Below, one piece after another: positions 46,215-56,322 of a stretch of DNA of 64,000 nucleotides. This stretch comes from Salvia splendens (lineage: Eukaryota > Streptophyta > Magnoliopsida > Lamiales > Lamiaceae). The stretch spans positions 20,196,063 to 20,260,062 of the forward strand of contig NC_056049.1 of NCBI RefSeq assembly GCF_004379255.2, written 5' to 3'. A model generated the notes under the pieces. That model was not told the origin of the DNA and searched no databases. It worked only from the letters and a program-made list of their open reading frames with translations. Each line of letters begins with the position of its first letter. Positions within the stretch are counted from its first letter, which is position 1. Both the position numbers and the translations under genes were made by a program.

Positions 46215-46999
46215 TCCTCCTTCACTGCAAAAACACTCTGTTTCCTAATTTTTCTAAAATGGTAGCAGTCAGCGACAGAACTGGTGTCGAACAAATTGCA
46301 GAGAAAACACAAGAACAGAAAAAAGAAAAGATGATCCGATAGCATCTTAAAAAGGAAACATTTATAACATCGAAACGTTTAATAAGAACGAATTTTGAGT
46401 GTAAACCGCCAATGGACGTATAAGGTACACGTCAACCATTTTTCAAATTTGTAAAAACGCAATAAATAATAAATAACCATTCAATTTTAAATATTATTAT
46501 TAAAATAAAGTTTTTATTTAAATTACAACTAAATAATGCTTGTTAAATTAAAATTGTTACAAAACATAACATTTATTTTATACGATAATTTGCATGTAAA
46601 TAAACTCTTGTCGAATTCAAGTTTGAAAACCGGTTTATAGATTAAAACTGGTATGCAAACCAGAATTTGACGCAAAAATATGAATTTACAAACAAATAAT
46701 CCTATTTTAAATATGAAACCAAAATAATTTATTATTATAGCTGTTTATTTAATTACTAAGTAGTAAAGATTGCAATTCAAGCGATATGATTATAATTGTT
46801 TTGAACTTTTTATTTTAGCTGTACTTCATAATTATTTTGTTGAAAATTAAAATTTATGAAATAAAATACGACTGGAGTAGCTAAAAAATAAAAGAAAATA
46901 AAATAAAATAATGCATTAAAAGAGAAATAAAAATATGAAATAAGAAAAGAAAAATAACTGTATTAAAAACAGAAAAAAAATAAAAAAAGCTTAAAATTG

Positions 47000-47001
47000 T
47001 T

Positions 47002-47056
<55 letters not shown>
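47000..47056. repeat. (TTTC)n microsatellite
   Basis: About fourteen uninterrupted TTTC units between an A-rich segment and unique sequence. Confidence 0.97.
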
Positions 47057-47058
<2 letters not shown>

Positions 47059-47343
47059 TAATTTTGTATATTTCATTATTGTTTACAAATTTTCGTTAAG
47101 TGGAGTATATTATTAACGAGAATAAACATGATATGAAACCGAAAATGTCGTGAAAAAATAAAAACTAAAATATCGTGAAAGGTTAGAATAGATTGCATAG
47201 CTCTTTTTCCTTTGCTGCTCATTAATGCTGCCAATCTTATAAAGTGCTTTAATATTATCTAGTTTCCAAATTGAGGGAGAAAAGAAGGAAAAAAGAAAAG
47301 TGAAATCACGAGAGGATGATGAACTTTTTCTATCGATTTGATT

Positions 47344-47477
47344 GTTTTGAGTCTGGTTAATTACATTTTTCATATAAAATATTTTATAAAAAAAGTTTAA
47401 TTTTAAAATAGTTTTGAGTCTGGTTAATTACATGTTTCATATAAAATATTTTATAAAAAAGGTTTAATTTTAAAATA
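47344..47477. repeat. 67-bp tandem duplication
   Basis: 47344-47410 (GTTTTGAGTCTGGTTAATTA onward) is repeated at 47411-47477 with two or three changes. Confidence 0.93.
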
Positions 47478-47758
47478 GTTTATTCCGTCATGTTCTTACT
47501 AACACTTTACTTCCAGTTACGTCATCGAAAAATTTTACCAACATTTTAAATTTATACAAAAATTATAAATTAAACATTCCATTAATTATTTCAAATATAG
47601 TTACTTTTATTACTCACAAAAATGAAAAATACATAGAAAAAAAATCACCACTCTTCACCATTAAATTAGTGAATTGCATTTTATTATTCGAAGCTTTCTC
47701 GTGTAATAAATGAGAATACAACCAAAAAAATATTGACTCTCTTTTTAAAAATTAAATA

Positions 47759-47955
47759 TGTTAGAAGAAATATCGCATAAAATCAGGAAGATTATTTGCA
47801 ATTGATATGGGAGTATATTGTGGCTTATATAGAATAGCAATCATTGTAAATTAGGTTTACCATATGTAGAGATACTCTAATCTATATATTCTTGTAATTT
47901 CTGTATCATACACACCATTGAATAAAACGACCAATTCTCTTATTGATTTTCTACA
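47759..47955 (+). repeat. Copia 5' LTR
   Basis: Starts TGTTAGAAG and ends TTTTCTACA. It includes a TATATAGAATAG region and a CATTGAATAAAACG segment that could serve as a polyadenylation signal. Confidence 0.93.
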
Positions 47956-47967
47956 TGGTATCAGAGC
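47956..47967 (+). promoter_or_regulatory. Copia primer binding site
   Basis: TGGTATCAGAGC, the standard complement of the initiator methionine tRNA 3' end, directly follows the 5' LTR. Confidence 0.93.
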
Positions 47968-48119
47968 AGGAATGATCCTGGTTCAGAAAATTCTCATCAT
48001 AGCCAAATATATCATTTCTCGACCTTTTCTTTTCCAACCAGAAACCAGAACCTACACTCCAAAATGTCAGATACAGAAGATAACAAACCAGAACAGATAA
48101 CCCCAGTTTGAAGAATAGC

Positions 48120-49015
48120 AAAAGCGTCACCATCGCATTCAAATTGAATGGAAAGAATTAACCCCTTTGGTCAAGGCTGGTCAAGGTGAAGATAGGAGGC
48201 CGAGGAGCCTATTCGTACATCCGAAACGAACCCCCAGAACCGGAAAGCAAGGGAATCGACGAGTGGGAAGAGAATGATCTGGTAGTGTTTTCGAGGATCG
48301 TCGACAACATCGAGAATGATATCGTTGACGACTTCGCGCACCATCTAACAACCAAAGCGCTGTGGGACAGTCTTGCCGTAACCTTCGAGAACAAGGCCGA
48401 CAAATACCACATCTACGACCTGGAAGAGAAAGCAATAAACATCAAACAGGGAAACTCGATCTGGAGACTTATTACCGAAGGATCCACGGGTTGTGGATCA
48501 ACATCAACAGAAGCCAGAAGCAGCCGATTAGTTGTTGTGATAAGGAAATCGATCAGTTTCGAACACACTCGAATGAGAAATGATTGATTAAATTTCTGAT
48601 CGGGTTGAATCAGGAGTACGATTCAATTCGGAGGGATATCTTGAAGGAGGAACCGACCCCATCAGTGGAGGCAGCCTACAGATGGGTGAAGACGGAGGTG
48701 GCTCGACGTCGAATCATGCCACCAGCATCGCCCTCACCCAACGGAGAAGCCAACGGCAGCAATGCCGATTCATCATTTGGGGGTGAAATCGGACACGGAT
48801 TTGCTGCGATCGGACAGGGCTCCACCGCCCAAAACCAGCAACTACCATACCGCGGCGCCCCACCGCTCCGCCACCAGCCGATCGGGAAAATCAACGCCCC
48901 GACACCTCAAAATTGTGGTGCTCCCACTGTAGAAAATAGAAGCACACATGTGAGACATGCTTCAAACGATTGGGGTACCCAGAATGGTGGGAGGAGCGAT
49001 AGAAATCAAGGGTAG
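48120..49015 (+). pseudogene. Copia gag, frameshifted
   Basis: The parts lie in three frames. 48186-48480 has NDLVVFSRIVDNIEND, TTKALWDSLAVTFENK and YDLEEKAINIKQGN. 48455-48585 continues with LETYYRRIHGLWININRS. 48584-49015 has LIKFLIGLNQEYDSIR and VEAAYRWVKTEVARR. This is the UBN2-type Copia gag layout. The C-terminal zinc knuckle is not recognisable. Confidence 0.85.
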
Positions 49016-49397
49016 GGGCGGCGCAAGCGAAGCTCGCCTTGGGGGTGAAAAACGATGGAACACCACGACGAATTGACGGAGGAAACCATGGGGAATCAGG
49101 TGGACCAGGGGCGGGAGTGGGTCAGGAGGACCAACCCGTCGGCGGCAACGTGAGAGGCTCTGGGAATTTCGTGGAGAGGTCAGGAATCCTTGACGGAATG
49201 GCGCAAGGAGGTAACGGGTTTGGGTTAATCCCAAACCCTAACTTTCCCAATTTAAATCCTCTTTATTTATAGTCAGCACCCCATAAGAACTGGAAATTTC
49301 GGAAAATACCCCATGCTGTTAATATTCGCCCCCTGATTGTCCAAAAATTGCAATTGAACCCTAGACAGGTCGAGAATATCATATTTGCCTCAATTAT

Positions 49398-52300
49398 GTG
49401 TCTAAAAATCGATTTAAACCCCTACGAGAAACTTCCGTTGCATTTCATGTTCATGATGTCATTGATAAATACTCGAATGGTCGGATATTTGATTGTGGGG
49501 CAACTGATACCATGACTCCGGAAAAGAATGATTTTATTACTTTTGATAATGACACGAAGTCATATATTAGAACTGCGAGTGGGGAATTGATTACTGTTGA
49601 AGGATCATGCACAATTGAAATTTCACCTACACTCCGACTCACGAACTGTCTATATGTTCCTACTTTATCTCAAAGACTGATGTCCATTAGTCATGTGACT
49701 AAGGAATTGAATTGCACGCTCCTAATGCACCCTGACTTTTGTATTTTGCAGGATATTCAGACAATGAGGATTCTTTGGCATGGCACTAAAAAGCAAGGAC
49801 TCTATTACGTGGACGAGATAGCTCAATATAGCAGTGCAATGCTGGCTCACGGATCCACGAAACAGGAAACTTGGCTCTGGCACCAAAGACTAGGACACCC
49901 TTCTCCTGGTTACTTTAAATTATTTTATCCGAACTTTCAATTTCTTCTGATTTTTCATGTGAAACTTGTGTTTTGGCCAAGAGCTATAGACAGTCTTTTA
50001 AGCCTACAAATACTCGTGTGAAATCCATGTTTTCTTTAGTACACTCTGACGTTTGGGGTCCCACACCAGTGGTGGGCGGGAATGGTTTTCGATGCTTCGT
50101 GATTTTTATTGATGACTGCACTAGAATGACATGGGTTTATTTATTGAAAAACAAATCTGATATGTTTGATAGATTTACCTCGTTATGTATTTTGCAGAAT
50201 ATTCAGACAAGGAGGATTATTTGGCATGGCACTAAAAAGCAAGGACTCTATTACGTGGACGAGATAGCTCAATATAGCAGTGCAATGCTGGCTCACGGAT
50301 CCACGAAACAGGAAACTTGGCTCTGGCACCAAAGACTAGGACACCCTTCTCCTGGTTACTTTAAATTATTTTATCCGAACTTTCAATTTCTTCTGATTTT
50401 TCATGTGAAACTTGTGTTTTGGCCAAGAGCTATAGACAGTCTTTTAAGCCTACAAATACTCGTGTGAAATCCATGTTTTCTTTAGTACACTCTGACGTTT
50501 GGGGTCCCACACCAGTGGTGGGCGGGAATGGTTTTCGATGCTTCGTGATATTTATTGATGACTGCACTAGAATGACATGGGTTTATTTATTGAAAAACAA
50601 ATCTGATATGTTTGATAGATTTACCTCGTTATGTATTTTGCAGGATATTCAGACAAGGAGGATTCTTTGGCATGGCACTAAAAAGCAAGGACTCTATTAC
50701 GTGGACGAGATAGCTCAATATAGCAGTGCAATGCTGGCTCACGGATCCACGAAACATGAAACTTGGCTCTGGCACCAAAGACTAGGACACCCTTCTCCTG
50801 GTTACTTTAAATTATTTTATCCGAACTTTCAATTTCTTCTGATTTTTCATGTGAAACTTGTGTTTTGGCCAAGAGCTATAGACAGTCTTTTAAGCCTACA
50901 AATACTCGTGTGAAATCCATGTTTTCTTTAGTACACTCTGACGTTTGGGGTCCCACACCAGTGGTGGGCGGGAATGGTTTTCGATGCTTCGTGATTTTTA
51001 TTGATGACTGCACTAGAATGACATGGGTTTATTTATTGAAAAACAAATCTGATATGTTTGATAGATTTACCTCGTTCTTTAAATTGATTGAAACACAATT
51101 TCATACAACTATCAAAACTCTTAGGTCAGATAATGAGAGGGAATTTGTTAAAAGTGCTATGACCCAATTTTGCAAAGAAAAATGAGCGATCCACCAAACC
51201 TCGTGAGCCTATACACGAGAACAAAATGGGGTTGCCGAGCGGAAAAATAGGACAATCTTAGAAATGACCCGAGCTATAATGATTGAATCCAAAGTCCCCA
51301 AATATTTTTGGCCAGAAGCAGTTGCTACATCCATTTACCTCATCAACCGCCTTCCTATAAAAACCTGAACATGAAAACCCCCATTCATTCAATATCCAAA
51401 CAAGCCAAAATACCCGAACACTTGAACCTTGAGCCCAAAGTCTTTGGTTGTTCCGTCTACACTCATATCCCAAAACACGAGAGAACCAAACTATCTCATT
51501 GTGCAACCAAATGTGTCTTTGTGAGGTATGGAATGAACCAAAAAGGTTACAGATGTTATGATCCTTCCACTCGAAAAATAACCACCACCATGAACTGCAA
51601 CTTCCTTGAAACCAAATTTTTCTATCATACTCACCTTACTAGTCAGGGGGAGAGTGATCCAAGTAATTTCGATGACTATCTAAGTTGGGTTGTGCCATTG
51701 CCAAGCTCCTCGATTGGGGATTCAACAGATCCAGTGGTGGTCACTGCCGCCGAGCAAGTCTCACCACAAAAACCTTCTCATCCACCCCCAAGCGATCCTC
51801 CTCCGACTATATCTGAGGTAATTCCTAAACCGAATGTTGTTGAGAGTCCAGTTATTACTGACCCAGTTGATACAGAACCCCAAGAGAAGGATAACACCTT
51901 GGATGGAGACACCGGAAGATACGTGCTTCCCTTCCGAAGTACAAGGGGGATTACGGCAAAACGATATTCTCCTGAAAATATAGGGAAGAAGAGCCGCTAT
52001 GGGGTGGCAAACTTCGTGCAAGGAAATCTGACTAAGATGGCTCGGGCATTTGAGGCTACACTGTACGAAGAAGAAGAAGAAATCCCACAGACAGCCGAGG
52101 AGGCAATGAAGCATAAGAAGTGGAGGGAAGCAATGCTTATTGAAATGAAAGCCCTGATGAAGAATAATACGTAGATTAAAAGTAAATTGCCTGAAGGAGC
52201 TAGAACTGTCGGGTGCAGATGGGTATTCACTAAAAAAAGAAGACCAGATGGGACAATAGAGAGATACAAGGCACGACTCGTGGCGAAGGGATACACCCAG

Positions 52301-53613
52301 ACGTATGGTGTGGATTATGTTGAAAGATTTTCCCCGGTTGCTAAGATTAATACCGTGCGGGTGTTATTCTCGATTGCTGCTAATAAGGATTGGTCGCTCC
52401 ACCAGTTTGATGTGACAAATGCATTCATGCACGGAGAGTTACCTAAGCCAGTATTCATGGAACCACCGCTAGGTTTCACGGGAGATTTTGTAGATGGGGA
52501 AGTGTGCCAGCTCAAGAAGACACTATACGAGTTGAAACAGTCACCTCGAGCATGGTCTGGGAGATTTACAGAAGTTATGAAAAAGTACGAGTACGAACAG
52601 AGTAATTAAGATCATACTTTGTTTATCAAGAAAAGAGGAGGAAAGATCACATGCCTGATTATATATGTAGACGACATGATCATTACTGGAGATGATGAGA
52701 AGGAGATAGCCGAACTAAGGAAGAACATATTCCATGAATTTGAGATGAAGGATCTTGGTCTCCTTAAGTACTTCTTGGGGATAGAGGTGCTAAGGTCGAA
52801 GAAGAGAATCTTCATAAATCAGAGGAAGTATATACTTGACTTATTGGCCGAGATAGGGATGATCGATTGTAAGCCAATAGATACTCCTATGGTGCAGAAT
52901 CATGGATTGCAGATAGTGGAAGGAGCAAAGCCGACCGACAGGTGGAAATATCAGAGGTTAGTCGGGAAACTTATCTATTTATCTCACACTAGACCGGATA
53001 TTGCATACGCAGTTGGAGTAGTGAGTCACTTTATGCATGCACCGCAAGAGGCGCATTGGAAAGCGGTTTTGAGAATCGTTCGGTATCTAAAGGAACAGCT
53101 GAACATGGACTTATGTTTGAGAAGCATGGGCACATGGAGATACATGGTTTCACCGACGCTGACTGGGCAAGGAATCCAAATGATAGAAAATCGACCGCCG
53201 GGTATTTCACATTTGTAGGAGGGAACCTTGTAACGTGGAGAAGCAAGAAGCAGAAGGTGGTAGCGCTTTCTAGCGCAGAGGCAGAGTTTAGAGGAATTAA
53301 AAGTGGACTAACAAAGATATTGTGGCTGCGAAGACTGATGACGGAATTGGACCTTCGACCTGCCCTTCCTTGTAGATTGTTTTGTGACAACAAGGCGGCC
53401 ATTAGTATCTTGGAAAACCTAGTGCAACATGATAGAACCAAACATGTGGAGGCAGATAGACACTTCATAAAGGAGAACATTAAAGTAAAAGTAATGGAAA
53501 TGCCTTATGTCAAGTCTGAAGATCAGTTGGCGGATATCTTGCCAAAGGCAGTAAATTCGAAGTCATTCCAAGAAGTACTATGCAAGCTAAGTATTGTGAA
53601 TCTCATTACTTAG
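49398..53613 (+). pseudogene. Copia pol (protease, integrase, RT, RNase H), broken
   Basis: The protease site reads FDCGATDTMT near 49490. The gag-pre-integrase / integrase N-terminus (HQRLGHPSPGYF) and integrase core (HSDVWGPTPVVGG and FIDDCTRMTW) occur three times because of a tandem 446-bp repeat. The integrase continues to about 51600 (LRSDNEREF and KVFGCSVY). Reverse transcriptase starts near 52187 (CRWVFTKKRRPDG) with the YVDDM site near 52665. RNase H has TDADWARNPNDRKST and ends ADILPKAV, LSIVNLIT before TAG. Stops or shifts occur near 49930, 51185, 52172, 52608 and 53105. Confidence 0.9.
49740..51077 (+). repeat. Tandem triplication, 446-bp unit, inside Copia pol
   Basis: The units are 49740-50185, 50186-50631 and 50632-51077, each starting TGTATTTTGCAG and nearly identical (a handful of substitutions, for example GGAT/GAAT after the start and ACAGGAAAC/ACATGAAAC). 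446 is not a multiple of three, so the frame differs on entering each copy. Confidence 0.97.
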
Positions 53614-53625
53614 CTTGAGGGGGAA
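53614..53625 (+). promoter_or_regulatory. Copia polypurine tract
   Basis: CTTGAGGGGGAA lies immediately before the 3' LTR. Confidence 0.85.
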
Positions 53626-53822
53626 TGTTAGAATAAATATTGCATAAAATCAGGAAGATTATGTGCAATTGATATGAGAGTATATTGTGCCTTATATAGA
53701 ATAGCAATTATTGTAAATTAGGTTTACCATATGTAGAGATGCTCTAGTCTATATATTCTTGTAATTTCTATATCATACACACCATTGAATAAAACGACCA
53801 ATCATCCCATTGATTTTCTACA
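53626..53822 (+). repeat. Copia 3' LTR
   Basis: Starts TGTTAGAAT and ends TTTTCTACA, 197 bp as in the 5' LTR, with about 93 per cent identity by eye. Confidence 0.93.
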
Positions 53823-53827
53823 AAATA

Positions 53828-54750
53828 TTGACTTATTGACTATTCGAAGCTCAAATTAGTCATTTTATAAAGACGGAATGTGGACTTATTTTATACTATG
53901 TTTTATAAAAAATACAATAAAAAAATAGAGTATATTGAGATAACAGATTTTTTTAAACCACAATTAATTGCTGGAAGAATTGATATTGACTTTTCTTTTC
54001 AAGAGTGATTAATTGTATTAAATCTCTAATTATTCTATTATTATGCTAATAAATTGGACAGATTACAAAACTAACTATCTATATTCAAAATATTTAACGG
54101 AATGTATTAATTTAATTTTTTATGGTTTATGTAAACTTAAAACATTTTATACTAAATTAAAATATTTATGAAACATTTTATATGTATGGTGTAATTACCT
54201 CACAGGACAATATGGAAAACAAAAGTATATTTACTCATTGAGTTAGTTCAAGTTTAATTGCAAATTTTATTTACTAATGAGTCGTTTGCTTTCTCTGCAA
54301 TGGGCAGTTAGTTAATTTTATCGGTCCATTACAAGCGTTTGGTGTTTCAGCATTTTTAACTCAGTGGCCCAATAATTAGGAGCAGGCCCGTTGTAATTTT
54401 GAGTACGGCTGTTGTGTACGTATCTAAGAGTGAGGCTATGATTAATAAAATGAAGCGTTCTCCACACCCAGCAACGAAACAGGAATTCCTATTTTATCCC
54501 TCAATTATTTCTTCACCATCGATACCTTCTGCTTTCCTTCTTCAACCATAGATTTTTCACCACCACCTCATCGTCAGCGTTGAAGAGCTGGAGTTCGGAA
54601 ATTCCTGTGAACAACTACATCAATTTCGTGGTCAGTTCCCAGCCTTCATCTGACCGCAAAATACGTGCCACTGCGATGTTAAAAATGAAACGGCGAAACT
54701 ACCATATGATGATGCCTACCCAAATAAAATGAAGAGAAGATATGGAAACG
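53828..54750. other. DNA between the two retrotransposons, no gene supported
   Basis: From 54420 to 54750 the base composition is less AT-rich and pyrimidine-rich (TTATCCCTCAATTATTTC, CCACCACCTCATCG), resembling a 5' leader. No ORF is convincing. The Gypsy element was inserted at its end, and the continuation after 60915 is also unrecognised. Confidence 0.4.
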
Positions 54751-55198
54751 TGTTGCATGCATGATTTCATCAATACCCATCACAACATGCATGCAACATG
54801 AGCACATCCTTGCGCTAAGAAGGATGGGGTCTCGTATTATCTAGTAGGATTAAAAAAGCTGACATGGATCAATAAGGCACATGAAGGCACGTGCTCATCA
54901 CATGAGGTGGCATGCTGAGGTGGATGAGTGCGGAACGCGTGAAGAGGCTATTATATATATGGGGAGGCCACCACCTTGGGAGGTTGTCGAAGAAGTGTGA
55001 TCAGTGTGTGCATTGGGTCGTGGATCCAAGGCATTGTATCGTTGTTCTTTCATCATTATATCGTTGTTTCATTCAGTTCATATCAATACAATTCCTATTC
55101 GTTTCCTATTTCACATTCTCTCGTTAAATTGTCATTTGATTGCGTTGGGTTACGTGATATCGGTCAAAATCGGGCGCTCTCGAGCTAGGACCATATCA
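54751..55198 (+). repeat. Gypsy 5' LTR
   Basis: Starts TGTTGCATGCATG and ends CCATATCA. A TATATATATGGGG segment near 54951-54962 is the probable TATA box. Confidence 0.92.
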
Positions 55199-55199
55199 A

Positions 55200-55211
55200 G
55201 TGGTATTTAGA
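55200..55211 (+). promoter_or_regulatory. Gypsy primer binding site, diverged
   Basis: GTGGTATTTAGAGC (55200-55213) lies two bases after the LTR. It resembles the methionine-tRNA site TGGTATCAGAGC with two changes. Confidence 0.7.
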
Positions 55212-55240
55212 GCCCTCGATTCCGGGCGGGGGGTTTAGAA

Positions 55241-56322
55241 ATGGAGAAGAAGGTGGTTGAGTTGGTGGATAATCGAGTGAGCGAAATCCTAGATCAATTC
55301 GTGGTAAAGCATGGGGAGAAAATGACAGAGATGATGCAGGAAATTGCTGCAATCAACCTGCAGAATCGGCAATTTCAGACGCAATGGGTTAAGGGTGAAG
55401 GATTGGGCAGCGGTGGGGACAGATCGGCCGGTGGGGCGACGATCACCCCTGGATCTGTAGTTAAATCGGAGGACGAGCGAGACGATTGGGGAAGATCCAC
55501 ACGCTATGAGTTTCCAAAGTTTGATGGTAGTGGATTTGAAGGTTGGGTGATGCGGGCGGAATATTTTTTGAGGTTGCTAAAGTGCCGGAGAACAATAGAG
55601 TCAGGGTGGCGGCAATTCATTTGGATGGCAGGGCCCTGCAATGGCATAAAGGATTCGTGAGTTTGCAAGGAGATATCGCTTATGCCGATTGGAAATGCTA
55701 CATTTCGGCATTGTCAGCCCGTTTTGGAGCGCATGCTTACGAAGATCCGCTAGCCGATCTGAGAAATTTGAAGCAGCGAGGGACGTTGCAGCTCTATATG
55801 GACGAATTCGATGAGCTCTATCCACGTACAGGAATTCGAGAGGATCAGGCTCTCAGTTTCTTCTTATCTGGATTGATGGATGAACTTCAGATGCCGGTTA
55901 GAATGTTTAAGCCCACAAGTCTGGCCGAGGCTTACTCCTTAGCAAAGTTGCAGGAGCTCACGGTGAAAGCTTTAGGCATTAAATCGAAGATGATACCTAG
56001 CGGAGGGCAGGCTGGGAGTGGTCATTACTCAAATAGTAAACCTCTGGTTGTAACCGCCACTAGCTATAAGCCAGCGAGCCACGGGAATGCTAACGACAAC
56101 AGGGAGGGTAACAGGATGGGAGTGCGTGCTAGTGCCCACCTTACTCCCAAGGAGATGGATGAAAAGAGGGCAAGGAAGGAGTGCTTCTGGTGCACTGAAA
56201 AATTCACTCTAAACCACCATTGTGCTAGGAGAAAATCCTTCGTAATACATATGATAGAACATGAGGTGAAGGAGGATGAATTAGAGCAGGTAGAAGGTGA
56301 AAATGAGGAAGCGGAAGATTGA
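55241..56322 (+). pseudogene. Gypsy gag, single frameshift
   Basis: 55241-55565 (MEKKVVELVDNRVSEI to EGWVMRAEYF) continues in another frame from about 55566 (VAKVPENNRVRVAAIHLDG to the end at 56322). The shift falls in a run of six T at 55563-55568. The retrotransposon gag domain is clear (ALQWHKGFVS, LKQRGTLQLYMDEFDEL). A degenerate zinc-knuckle-like motif CFWC...HHC lies near 56180-56224. Confidence 0.88.

Larger units (their letters stand above)
46215..47753. other. SYT upstream region and intergenic DNA
   Basis: The first 150 bases are probably SYT promoter and leader. No other gene was seen. The region holds a TTTC microsatellite and a 67-bp tandem duplication. Confidence 0.5.
47759..53822 (+). 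mobile_element. Copia-type LTR retrotransposon, degenerate
   Basis: It is bounded by two 197-bp LTRs and flanked by the 5-bp target duplication AAATA (47754-47758, 53823-53827). The order protease, integrase, reverse transcriptase, RNase H defines Ty1/Copia. The LTRs differ at about 13 of 197 positions by my count, so the copy is not young. All ORFs are broken. Confidence 0.95.

Noticed and set aside
54912..55210. ORFs repeated almost identically at 60629-60927
   Set aside because: Both lie in the Gypsy LTRs; they are fortuitous readings of the LTR.
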